Assembly (NCBI RefSeq): GCF_001953305.1
Contig: NZ_MTFE01000010.1
Location: 3,263,776 to 3,327,775, forward strand
Direction of reading: 5' to 3'
Origin: Cnuella takakiae
GTDB taxonomy: Bacteria > Bacteroidota > Bacteroidia > Chitinophagales > Chitinophagaceae
Length of the DNA: 64,000 nucleotides
Below the pieces are notes generated by a model, which was not told the DNA's origin, did not search any database, and worked only from the letters and a program-made list of their open reading frames with translations. The first letter of the stretch is position 1; each line of letters begins with the position of its first letter. Below, in pieces: positions 16,925 through 24,030 of the stretch. Position numbers and translations under genes: made by a program.

Positions 16925-16980
16925 CGGACCATGGTCTATAATCCATGATCCATGGTCAATGATCCCTCTATTATGGTCTA
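16925..16980. repeat. Short degenerate repeats of ATGGTCTA/CCATGATC type
   Basis: ATGGTCTA occurs at 16931-16938 and 16973-16980, with related CCATGATC and CCATGGTC units in between. They form a patchy tandem with palindromic character between trxB and the DUF4249 gene, and the last copy covers that gene's stop codon. It looks like a slippage-prone simple repeat; no function is evident. Confidence 0.4.
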
Positions 16981-17856
16981 TTTGGGAATTATCATTGTTC
17001 GGTACTGGGCAGCATAGCCGCCAAAATAGCCCAGTGCACCTCCGCTTATATTGCTCAAAACCCGCACGGGCGTAGAAAATGGATTACCGATTGAGCTGTA
17101 GTTGTATTCCATGGTGCGCCAGAAATCATAGGTAGCCTTGTCGATATTGGCCAGCTTTAAACCCACTGTATCCCCGCGGCGGAAAAAGTAGGTGTCATCG
17201 TCAAAATCAGTATTTCGGTTGAAGCCAGGTTCCACCTGAATTTCATAGGTGGTGCCATCTATAACAAAATCATCGAAAACGGAAGTAAACGGCGGGTAAA
17301 ATGACTGCCGGTTGCGGCGGGTAAAATACCGGATATAATCGCCATAACCCTTCTTATCAGTTGCCCGTACATAAATCTGGACTTCATTATCTGTTGAATT
17401 GGGCACGGGCCGCCACCATAGTGAGTCCACCCTGCGGGTGGTATCCGGAATGGTGGTTTTGGCGGAGTACTCCTGTCCTTCTGCAACAATGCGGAGGCTG
17501 TAATCCTTTCTTAATTCACCAACAAAAGCCGTTGCAGGCTGGCTGCTGTCGTTGGTGTAATAGCGCAGGTTGAAACCGCCTGCAGACACCACGTATTCTT
17601 TAAGTTTATGTTCTTTTTGGCCGTTTGAAACATAAACTGCTGCACCCTTTACAAAGCTTTCATTGAGCAGGTCGGCCGAAATTTGCGAGAAATAGCTTTG
17701 GGAGCGGGTAAGTACCACCATGGGGGCCTGCCCGTTTTCAATGGTTGCTTCCACCACCAGGCGGGGTTCCGATTTTTCCAGGTCGAAACTGACGGCTTTA
17801 TCACAGCCATACAGCAGCATCAGTAGAGGCAAAAGGATGGAAAGGCTTGATTTCAT
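16978..17856 (-). CDS. DUF4249 family lipoprotein
   Basis: Starting at MKSSLSIL, the product has 292 residues. The signal ends in MLLYGC, a lipobox. The mature protein shows the DUF4249 pattern: an N-terminal Ig-like strand set (RLVVEATIENGQAPMVVLTRSQSYF), a central YSLRIVAEGQEYSAKTTIPD and a C-terminal helix-strand pair (YDFWRTMEYNYSSIGNPFSTP). DUF4249 lipoproteins usually lie beside a TonB-dependent receptor and face the cell surface, but no receptor is adjacent here. The role is unknown. It is monocistronic. Confidence 0.85.
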   Translation of the reverse strand: MKSSLSILLPLLMLLYGCDKAVSFDLEKSEPRLVVEATIENGQAPMVVLTRSQSYFSQISADLLNESFVKGAAVYVSNGQKEHKLKEYVVSAGGFNLRYYTNDSSQPATAFVGELRKDYSLRIVAEGQEYSAKTTIPDTTRRVDSLWWRPVPNSTDNEVQIYVRATDKKGYGDYIRYFTRRNRQSFYPPFTSVFDDFVIDGTTYEIQVEPGFNRNTDFDDDTYFFRRGDTVGLKLANIDKATYDFWRTMEYNYSSIGNPFSTPVRVLSNISGGALGYFGGYAAQYRTMIIPK

Positions 17857-17915
17857 TGCAGCACGAAGGTACAAACAAGCTTATCTAAAATGGTAGCTAC
17901 ACCAAGCGCAAAAAG

Positions 17916-17939
17916 AAAAGCCGGCATTTGCCGGCTTTT
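17916..17939 (-). terminator. Terminator of rpoD
   Basis: AAAAGCCGGC (17916-17925) and GCCGGCTTTT (17930-17939) form a perfect 10-bp stem with a 4-nt loop, 30 bp past the rpoD stop, with U-rich sequence following on the minus strand. Confidence 0.85.
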
Positions 17940-17969
17940 GTAAATTCTGGTGTAAAACCAAGGTATGTG

Positions 17970-18827
17970 TTAACCCAGGTACGCTTTCAGCGCATTGCTG
18001 TAGCGGGCCTTTTGCAAACGTTTGATTGCACGTTCCTTGATCTGGCGGATACGCTCCTTGGTCAGGTCATATTTCTGCCCAATCTGTTCGATGGTAGTAC
18101 CGTTTTCACCGTCCAGTCCGAAATATGCGTTTACAATTTCGGCTTCACGGGGGCTCAGCGATTTAAGTACGCGGCGTATTTCAGCACGCAGCGAATCTTT
18201 CATCACGTCGTCATCGGTATCGTCGCTACCTTCCAGCAGGTCGCCCATAGCTACGTCTTCAGCTTCGTGCACGGGTGCATCCAGCGAAGTGTGGCGGGTA
18301 TTGCTCTGGAAGATATTGTTGATCTCGGTTTCGCTCATTTCCAGGATGTCGGCGAGTTCTTCGGTAGAAGGCTCGCGTTCGTGCTCCTGCTCAAATGCCA
18401 TATATGCCTTATTGGCCTTATTATAGGTGCCGATTTTGTTCTGGGGCAAACGCACCAAACGACCCTGTTCGGCCAAAGCTTGGAGGATGCTCTGACGAAT
18501 CCACCATACGGCGTAAGAAATGAATTTGAAACCCTTGGTTTCATCGAAGCGTTGGGCAGCCTTGATCAGACCCAGGTTACCCTCATTGATCAGGTCGGAG
18601 AGCGAAAGACCCTGGTGCTGGTACTGCTTGGCCACCGATACCACGAAACGTAAGTTCGCCTGTACCAGTTTGTCCAAAGCACGTTGGTCACCCATCTTGA
18701 TCCGCTGGGCCAGGGTGGTTTCCTCTTCGGGGGTGATCATCGGTATCTTGGAAATTTCCTGCAGATACTTCTCGACCGCCTGGGAATCCCTGTTGGTGAT
18801 CTGGGTGGCAATTTTAAGCTGCCTCAT
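17970..18827 (-). CDS. rpoD: Primary RNA polymerase sigma factor (Bacteroidota short form)
   Basis: This 285-residue sigma-70 has region 1.2 (DSQAVEKYLQEISKIPMITP), region 2 (LVQANLRFVVSVAKQY then GLIKAAQRFDETKGFKFISYAVWWIRQSI for promoter melting), region 3 and region 4 (ERIRQIKERAIKRLQKA, the -35-contact helix-turn-helix). It lacks the long 1.1 domain, which is the normal state in Bacteroidota. It should read the TAnnTTTG/TTTG promoters seen elsewhere in the window. The leader is about 90 nt and a TACCTTTG box is present upstream. Confidence 0.96.
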   Translation of the reverse strand: MRQLKIATQITNRDSQAVEKYLQEISKIPMITPEEETTLAQRIKMGDQRALDKLVQANLRFVVSVAKQYQHQGLSLSDLINEGNLGLIKAAQRFDETKGFKFISYAVWWIRQSILQALAEQGRLVRLPQNKIGTYNKANKAYMAFEQEHEREPSTEELADILEMSETEINNIFQSNTRHTSLDAPVHEAEDVAMGDLLEGSDDTDDDVMKDSLRAEIRRVLKSLSPREAEIVNAYFGLDGENGTTIEQIGQKYDLTKERIRQIKERAIKRLQKARYSNALKAYLG

Positions 18828-18923
18828 AATTGATTATTAGTTGTTTATTATATGATACGAGTAAAAGATGCAAAATGGTGGAAGGATGTAGCCAAGATTT
18901 CGTTAAGCTTGGAAAACGATCTG

Positions 18924-18931
18924 CAAAGGTA
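18924..18931 (-). promoter_or_regulatory. Probable -7 promoter box of rpoD
   Basis: TACCTTTG on the minus strand, about 97 bp upstream of the rpoD ATG, matches TAnnTTTG. The -33 region at standard spacing is not a good TTG, so the call rests on the -7 box alone. Confidence 0.4.
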
Positions 18932-19044
18932 ACATTCCTCCGTCAAATTTCATAGCCAATTCAGCCTTAATTACCTGCGCAAAAAGCATACTTGTTTGAG
19001 CAGTAAGGCTTTTTATTTATGCAGCATATGTGCAAAACCTTAAA

Positions 19045-20214
19045 TCAGGCCTGGCGGGAAGCGGTAACCGGAGCTGTTTTCCTGCGTAGATAAATCCAAA
19101 GTCCAATGCCAACCAATACCAACCCTGTGGAAATCACTTCTGCCTGGGTAGGGTGCAACCCAAATAATTCCATCCGGTTATTAACCCGGATCTTTTCAAT
19201 AAAAAAGCGTTCCAGCCCATTTAAAATCAGGTAAAGCGCGAAAAGGGCTCCAAAAGGCCTGATTTTCTTGCGCAGCGCCCACAATACACCAAAAAGCAGG
19301 GTGCAAACCACCGTTTCGTAGAAAGGAGTAGGAAAATGGCCGGTAGGCAGTTGGGTACAATAACGGCCATTGCAGCCCGGTATGGGTACGCCAACCTCAT
19401 TTACGTTGTGTGGATAATTGTAGCTCCACATCCAGTCGGGCAGAAAGCCAAGAGGATTGGGACTGGTATTTTCAATACCCCAGTCCCCATCGCCAGCCAC
19501 CTGGCAGCCAATCCGGCCAATAGCATAAGCCAACATCAGGGCAGGCGCCAGGCTGTCGGCAAGATGACGTAAAGGGATTTTATGTTTGCGGGCAAAAATG
19601 ATAATGGCAATGGTGGCGCAAATAAGTCCGCCGTAAAAGGTAAGTCCCCCGCCGGAAAGGATATAGGCCATGGGGCGAGTGAGGAAATCGCTCCAGTTTT
19701 CAAAAATATCAAACAACTTGGCGCCCAACAGGCCAAATACCAGGGCCAGCATGGTGATCTCTCCTACCCTGTCTTGGGGCCAGATCCGCACTTTTCGGGT
19801 TTCTGGCTTTTCCAGCCTGGTTTTGTTTTTCTCCTGCCATTTCAAAAAAGCAAACAGCGCACCCGTGGCCAAGCCTGCCGGCCAGGAACCTGCACTTGAA
19901 AAAATATAGGCTTGCGGATCGGCACTGGCTTCAGGGCCCAGGAAAAAGAGGGCTATGATTTTGTAACCCACAATAAATCCAAGGAAAAAATTGAGCAGCA
20001 GTTCGGAAATGCCTGCCGGCTCTCCTACTGTAATGCTAGTTTCGGAAGGCACCAACAGGCCGGCCTTGCTTTTACGTTTCAGTTCAGCCGTAACAAGTGC
20101 AGCAGCTACAATAAAGCAGAGGGCCACAAAGAAACCAAAGGAATTAATAAATCGCAGGGGGGTGAATTCAATACCGAAGAGGTCTTTGAAAGCGTAGTAA
20201 AGGTTTGGATACAT
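19045..20214 (-). CDS. lgt: Prolipoprotein diacylglyceryl transferase
   Basis: Lgt transfers diacylglycerol to the lipobox Cys of prelipoproteins in the inner membrane. The 389-residue protein (start MYPNLYY) has about eight membrane segments. The signature AYAIGRIGCQVAGDGDWGI corresponds to the Lgt motif RIGNFxNGELxG in the form used by Bacteroidota. LTFYGGLICA and the C-terminal GLERFFIEKIRVN also match the family. It is longer than proteobacterial Lgt because of an inserted charged segment around 125-145 (KWQEKNKTRLEKPETRKVR). The many lipoproteins in this window depend on it. Confidence 0.93.
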   Translation of the reverse strand: MYPNLYYAFKDLFGIEFTPLRFINSFGFFVALCFIVAAALVTAELKRKSKAGLLVPSETSITVGEPAGISELLLNFFLGFIVGYKIIALFFLGPEASADPQAYIFSSAGSWPAGLATGALFAFLKWQEKNKTRLEKPETRKVRIWPQDRVGEITMLALVFGLLGAKLFDIFENWSDFLTRPMAYILSGGGLTFYGGLICATIAIIIFARKHKIPLRHLADSLAPALMLAYAIGRIGCQVAGDGDWGIENTSPNPLGFLPDWMWSYNYPHNVNEVGVPIPGCNGRYCTQLPTGHFPTPFYETVVCTLLFGVLWALRKKIRPFGALFALYLILNGLERFFIEKIRVNNRMELFGLHPTQAEVISTGLVLVGIGLWIYLRRKTAPVTASRQA

Positions 20215-20252
20215 GCAGGGCAAATCGGTTTAGGAAAAGGCAGGCAATAAAA

Positions 20253-20280
20253 AGCCTCCCGCCTGCTGAGACGGGAGGCT
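20253..20280 (-). terminator. Terminator of the bacilliredoxin gene
   Basis: AGCCTCCCG (20253-20261) pairs with CGGGAGGCT (20272-20280). On the minus strand it is followed by TTTTTATT. It lies 13 bp past the stop of the bacilliredoxin gene and just upstream of lgt. Confidence 0.85.
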
Positions 20281-20293
20281 ACCAATATAGGTA

Positions 20294-20710
20294 TTAATTG
20301 CAATGCTGTTCGAATGCCCCGATCAGGTTCTGGGCAATCATCTGGGCAGAGCGGCCTTCAATCATGTGGCGCTCTACAAAGTGTACCAACTGGCCATCTT
20401 TAAACAGGGCGATGCAGGGTGAAGAGGGCGGGTATGGCAGCAGGTGCTGGCGGATAGCCTGTACCGCTTCGGTGTCGAAACCAGCGAAGGTGGTAGTGAG
20501 AAAATCAGGCTTTTTAGCCGAGTTGTGCACTGCCATCAGGGTGCCGGGACGGGCGGTGCCAGCCGAACAGCCGCAAACCGAATTAACCATTACCAGGGTA
20601 GTACCGAATTTAGCCAGTTGTTCATCAACAGCTTCACGGGTCAGCAATTCAGAAAAACCGTAGTCTGTCAGTTCTTCCTTCATGGGTTGCACGATCTCTA
20701 TGGGATACAT
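20294..20710 (-). CDS. BrxA/BrxB family bacilliredoxin
   Basis: The 138-residue YphP/YqiW-type thioredoxin-fold protein has the atypical active site CGC in NSVCGCSAGTARPG, the mark of bacilliredoxins. In Firmicutes these reduce protein-bacillithiol mixed disulfides. Several Bacteroidota also make bacillithiol, so the same role is plausible but inferred. SSPCIALFKDGQLVHFVERHMIEGRSA is the conserved C-terminal half. It has its own promoter box and terminator and so is a single-gene unit. Confidence 0.9.
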   Translation of the reverse strand: MYPIEIVQPMKEELTDYGFSELLTREAVDEQLAKFGTTLVMVNSVCGCSAGTARPGTLMAVHNSAKKPDFLTTTFAGFDTEAVQAIRQHLLPYPPSSPCIALFKDGQLVHFVERHMIEGRSAQMIAQNLIGAFEQHCN

Positions 20711-20732
20711 ATGTTATCAGTTTTTGGGATGG

Positions 20733-20740
20733 CAAAGGTA
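20733..20740 (-). promoter_or_regulatory. Probable -7 promoter box of bacilliredoxin gene
   Basis: TACCTTTG on the minus strand, 23 bp upstream of the ATG, matches TAnnTTTG and gives a leader of about 16 nt. No clear -33 TTG at 19-21 bp spacing. Confidence 0.45.
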
Positions 20741-20912
20741 AGCAATTGTCATAATTGCACCTATCCTTCACCTTTATCTAACATTTTGTCACACAGAAAA
20801 CTTATTTACTGCATAACTGTCATGATTATTAAGGTTTTAAGCCATTGGAACAAGGTTTGAAATTAGGTGTGCGTACTTCTATAAAACAAGTAAAATTTTA
20901 AAACAAAATACT

Positions 20913-21359
20913 ATGGCACTGGTGAAATTTCAACCGCAAACCTTTGAACAAACTTTTAACAACCTCGTTGACGACCTTTTTTTCCAATCGCCGTCTTTAT
21001 ATGGTAACGGGGCAACAAACAGGACAGTGGGCACCGGCGTACCGGCCAATATCCTGAAAACAGAACAGGGCTACGAGTTGCAACTGGTGGCTCCCGGTTT
21101 TGAAAAAGAAGCGTTTCAAATCAACCTCGACAAAGACCTGCTGACGATATCGGCAGCACATAAAGCCGAGGGGGAAGAAAAGCAGGAAAACTTTGTTCGC
21201 CGCGAGTTCCGTCAGCAGTCGTTTAAGCGCTCCTGGACTTTGGACAAGATCATCGACGCTGAAAAGATTGAAGCCCGTTATAACAATGGCGTACTATCGG
21301 TAGTACTGCCTAAAAAGGCCGATGTAAAAGAGCCTGTAAAACAAATTTCGATTCTCTAA
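20913..21359 (+). CDS. Hsp20/alpha-crystallin small heat-shock protein
   Basis: The 148-residue protein has an N-terminal arm with TFEQTFNNLVDDLFFQ, an alpha-crystallin domain (about 45-135: GVPANILKTEQGYELQLVAPGFEKE, then FVRREFRQQSFKRSWTL and IEARYNNGVLSVVLPKK) and the C-terminal I-x-I anchor QISIL that docks into neighbouring subunits. It acts as an ATP-independent holdase in the cytoplasm under heat or oxidative stress. It is monocistronic with a strong terminator. Confidence 0.95.
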   Translation: MALVKFQPQTFEQTFNNLVDDLFFQSPSLYGNGATNRTVGTGVPANILKTEQGYELQLVAPGFEKEAFQINLDKDLLTISAAHKAEGEEKQENFVRREFRQQSFKRSWTLDKIIDAEKIEARYNNGVLSVVLPKKADVKEPVKQISIL

Positions 21360-21391
21360 AAGTTTCTCATAAGCAGTTGGTTTTGGTTTAC

Positions 21392-21413
21392 GCCCCTGGT
21401 TTCCACCAGGGGC
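21392..21413 (+). terminator. Terminator of hsp20
   Basis: GCCCCTGGT (21392-21400) and ACCAGGGGC (21405-21413) form a perfect 9-bp stem with a TTCC loop, followed by TTTCTTATT. Confidence 0.85.
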
Positions 21414-21420
21414 TTTCTTA

Positions 21421-21660
21421 TTAGCCAGTGATTTGGAGGATTATCAAAAGATTTACAGGACGGTTTAATATTTTCAAGGCTTGCAGCGTTTGATCCTTAG
21501 CACCTGAAACTTATTATTCAACGCTGTGAAGAGCAAATCAATTGGTTTTTAATGGGTTGGAAAAAATAGTTTTAGCACTGGTGTTCTTATAAATCCCTCC
21601 AAAATCCTGCAAATCACCTGTTCCCCTTAATATTGCAACCTTAATCACCCACCTGCAAAG
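21421..21660. other. Intergenic region without recognised feature
   Basis: With the hsp20 terminator this completes a 301-bp gap before the next gene. It is AT-rich and presumably holds the promoter of the 21661 gene, but no TAnnTTTG box, RNA gene or repeat was recognised. The long minus-strand open frame that spans part of it is the antisense of the next gene. Confidence 0.5.
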
Positions 21661-22929
21661 ATGTTGAGATATATTTCTGTTGCCCTTTTGCTTTGTTTGC
21701 TGCAGTTGGTGGCTCATAGCCAGGATACTACAGCCATTGTACCGGCTACCGACAGCAACCAGGTTTATCATCCCGATTCTACCCTTCGGATCATCAACCT
21801 GAATCCATTTTTTACCCTTCATGTTGATTCGAGCCTGAGCTACCAGTTGCAGATCAACAAAAACCCTGAGCAATATTTCTGGTACCTGCGCAACTCGCCT
21901 GTGGGGCTGCGGATCAATAAGGACAATGGCAACCTGAGTTTCAGGGCCGACAAGTCTTTCTTCCTTTCGGGAAAACTGAAGTATGATGTTAACTACCGGG
22001 TAAACCTGGGCGTCCAAAATCTTTCCGACCCGAAAGAGAAGGTGGATACCAGTTTTACCATTGTTTTTTACAATACCGAAATCATCCGCTCCGAAGTGAA
22101 GCCCACCGTTAGCGGTACCGTAACGGTAGATGAAGGGGAAGAACTTAAGTTCCGTGTACTCTGCGAGAACGGCTCCTTTCCGATCGACAATATCATTATG
22201 AGTGCAACGGCGCCGCTGGGTACTTATAACGAGGTAAAAAAATGTGATGACGAATTTCGCTGGGTACCCTCCTATGATTTTGTGCGGGAAGGCAAAGATT
22301 CGGGTAACCAACGCACCGTGGTGCTCAGTTTTATAGGTACCACCCGGTTCCAGGCAAGGGATACCACTGCGGTACGCGTGATCGTGCGCAATTCACTGAA
22401 TTACCCGCTGGCCAAAACGGAGTACGATCAGGTAGTGCGCAATATCCAAACCTATATCTTGAAGCTGAAATATACCTTCCTGGTGTTGGATAAAAGGCTA
22501 AAAAAGACCAAGAATGCCCGCACCACCTTTGACCTGACTTCCACCACCACTTCTTTAACTGGTACCATCCTGACCACTTCTACCAGCCAGGCGCAGCAAA
22601 GAACCGGTAAAATCCTTCCAAGCGTAGGCCTTGCCATGGTGCCCATTAAAGAGGCATCCGTTCCCAACAGGTCGGTTGATCAAAACCAGGCATCTATGAT
22701 CCGTGGTTCCATCAAGCGTTTGGAGTATATCCTCCCCGACAATATGTTGTTGGGTGAACGCGACTGGGACATTGTTCGCAAAACCAACAAGCTCCGCGAT
22801 GAACTGAAGGCAGTACAGGTACAGTTAATTGATGTGCCTATTGAGATCACAAACAATATGTCGGAGGAACAACTGAACCGTTATTTCAACAGCCCTAAGG
22901 TGACCAAAAAGTACAGGCTGAAAACGTAA
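21661..22929 (+). CDS. Secreted hypothetical protein with Ig/cadherin-like N-terminal half
   Basis: The 422-residue protein has a 20-residue signal peptide (LLCLLQLVAHSQ). Residues about 45-250 are beta-rich and read like two or three Ig-like domains (LSYQLQINKNPEQYFWYLRN, KPTVSGTVTVDEGEELKFRV). Residues 260-300 form a Lys-rich helix, then comes a Thr/Ser-rich linker around 300-330. The C-terminal 90 residues are helical (SMIRGSIKRLEYILPD, TNKLRDELKAVQVQL). No named family was recognised. A periplasmic or surface structural role is only a guess. It is monocistronic and ends at a shared hairpin. Confidence 0.75.
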   Translation: MLRYISVALLLCLLQLVAHSQDTTAIVPATDSNQVYHPDSTLRIINLNPFFTLHVDSSLSYQLQINKNPEQYFWYLRNSPVGLRINKDNGNLSFRADKSFFLSGKLKYDVNYRVNLGVQNLSDPKEKVDTSFTIVFYNTEIIRSEVKPTVSGTVTVDEGEELKFRVLCENGSFPIDNIIMSATAPLGTYNEVKKCDDEFRWVPSYDFVREGKDSGNQRTVVLSFIGTTRFQARDTTAVRVIVRNSLNYPLAKTEYDQVVRNIQTYILKLKYTFLVLDKRLKKTKNARTTFDLTSTTTSLTGTILTTSTSQAQQRTGKILPSVGLAMVPIKEASVPNRSVDQNQASMIRGSIKRLEYILPDNMLLGERDWDIVRKTNKLRDELKAVQVQLIDVPIEITNNMSEEQLNRYFNSPKVTKKYRLKT

Positions 22930-22941
22930 AATATATCCAAG

Positions 22942-22991
22942 CCATAAACAGGAAAGCCGGGACTTTGAGTTCCCGGCTTTCCTGTTTATGG
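22942..22991. terminator. Bidirectional terminator (21-bp perfect inverted repeat)
   Basis: Positions 22942-22962 and 22971-22991 are perfect reverse complements over 21 bp around GGAAAGCCGGGA, with an 8-nt loop. The plus-strand gene ends at 22929 and the minus-strand NTF2-like gene at 23034, so both use it. Confidence 0.85.
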
Positions 22992-23033
22992 TACAATTGT
23001 GAACCAAATTTTATTCTAATGTTCGGTTGCTTA

Positions 23034-23486
23034 TTACTCGCAACCTTCTCTCCTCCGGGTATCAATCAGGTATTGGATTTTCCATTTTCCCTCCAGTTTT
23101 ACCAACTGGAAAGAGTTGACGCCACAATGGCTGAACTTTTCTCCTACATAAAACTTATAGGGCGTCCAAACAGATGCCATATCTCCATCTATAAGCACCT
23201 GCCCGAAACTGATGCGCTCGTCGTACACTTCGGCATGTGGCTGTCCAACTGACTTAATAAAAGCCGCCACTTCGTCGGTGCGCACCTGTGTACCGCCTGC
23301 TTTTGGTTTGGCTATGGTTTGTAAAATGGCCTGGGGCGTAAAGGCTGCTTTCAGCAGGGCTGTATCCGACTTGCGCATACCTTCAAAAAGCTGGTTTACC
23401 GTAGCTTTAACCGCATCCGCTTCTGTTTGGGCTTGTGCCTTTAGTGTAGCAATTGTTAATATCAATGCAGCGATACGCTTATACAT
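23034..23486 (-). CDS. Secreted NTF2-like / lumazine-binding-type protein
   Basis: The 150-residue protein has a signal peptide (IAALILTIATLKAQAQ). The mature chain matches the NTF2-like fold: VKATVNQLFEGMRKSDTALLKAAFTPQAILQTI (helices 1-3), a lid around TDEVAAFIKSVG, then strands GQVLIDGDMASVWTPYKFYVGEKFSHCGVNSFQLVKLEGKWKIQYLIDT. The family is a cone-shaped pocket that binds or modifies small molecules. The substrate is unknown. It is predicted periplasmic. Confidence 0.85.
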   Translation of the reverse strand: MYKRIAALILTIATLKAQAQTEADAVKATVNQLFEGMRKSDTALLKAAFTPQAILQTIAKPKAGGTQVRTDEVAAFIKSVGQPHAEVYDERISFGQVLIDGDMASVWTPYKFYVGEKFSHCGVNSFQLVKLEGKWKIQYLIDTRRREGCE

Positions 23487-23541
23487 TTTCTTAGGATTTG
23501 TTGGCTAACATATTGCATTTCAAGGGAAAAACAACCAAGAA

Positions 23542-23970
23542 ATGAAACAAATCAATATCGTACCGATGGCGTTGATTGCTGTGTTGATGATATTGGCTGT
23601 AAGCTGTACGCCGCTGCAACAAACCCAGGGCGGTTACGAGGAAGCACCCGGCAGCAGTCGTGTGTATCGCAATGCACCTTATGGCAACCAGCAGGTAATT
23701 GTTGTGGAGCGTGATCCTTATTCAGGTCAATACTTTGAAGTTTCGCCTTATGGCTATTATGGAGGCACGCCTTACTATGGCAGTCCCAGGGGATATAATT
23801 ATGGTTATGGCTATCCAAGTGGCGGTTATAGCCGTGGAGGTAATGTAAGAGGCGGATACAACCGCGGTGGTAATGTTGGCACCAGCCGTCCAGCTCCGAG
23901 GCCTTCTGCTCCTTCCAGACCCAGCAGCCCTACTACCCAAAGAGCGAAAGACGCGATCAGAGGCAACTAG
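23542..23970 (+). CDS. Gly/Tyr-rich putative lipoprotein
   Basis: The 142-residue protein has a signal with lipobox LAVSC. About 45 residues of ordinary sequence (RVYRNAPYGNQQVIVVERDPYSGQ) are followed by a low-complexity Gly/Tyr/Arg-rich region (SPYGYYGGTPYYGSPRG and similar) and a Pro/Ser-rich tail. No domain is recognised. The composition suggests a flexible, surface-exposed or envelope-associated protein. It diverges from the NTF2-like gene with a 55-bp gap. Confidence 0.75.
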   Translation: MKQINIVPMALIAVLMILAVSCTPLQQTQGGYEEAPGSSRVYRNAPYGNQQVIVVERDPYSGQYFEVSPYGYYGGTPYYGSPRGYNYGYGYPSGGYSRGGNVRGGYNRGGNVGTSRPAPRPSAPSRPSSPTTQRAKDAIRGN

Positions 23971-23991
23971 TAGTATGCAAGCCTCCGATTT

Positions 23992-24030
23992 TAAATAAAA
24001 AAGCCCCGCAATGCGGGGCTTTTTTATTTA
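23992..24030. terminator. Bidirectional terminator overlapping the speA stop codon
   Basis: A 19-bp perfect inverted repeat (23992-24010 and 24012-24030) with a GC core AGCCCCGCA/TGCGGGGCT and A/T outer arms provides U-runs on both strands. Its right end is the stop codon (24028-24030) of the minus-strand arginine decarboxylase gene. Confidence 0.9.

Noticed and set aside
16809-16946. N-terminal extension of trxB by 46 codons
   Set aside because: The extension has no family similarity and the FAD motif starts right after MDQNN, giving the normal TrxB length of 315.
18828-19044. Possible tRNA or small RNA between rpoD and lgt
   Set aside because: No cloverleaf, no T-loop GGTTCRA sequence and no terminator pattern; only a promoter box for rpoD was found.
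21538-22311. 257-codon minus-strand frame extending into the 300-bp gap
   Set aside because: Mostly antisense to the secreted protein at 21661, whose signal peptide and terminator support the plus strand instead.
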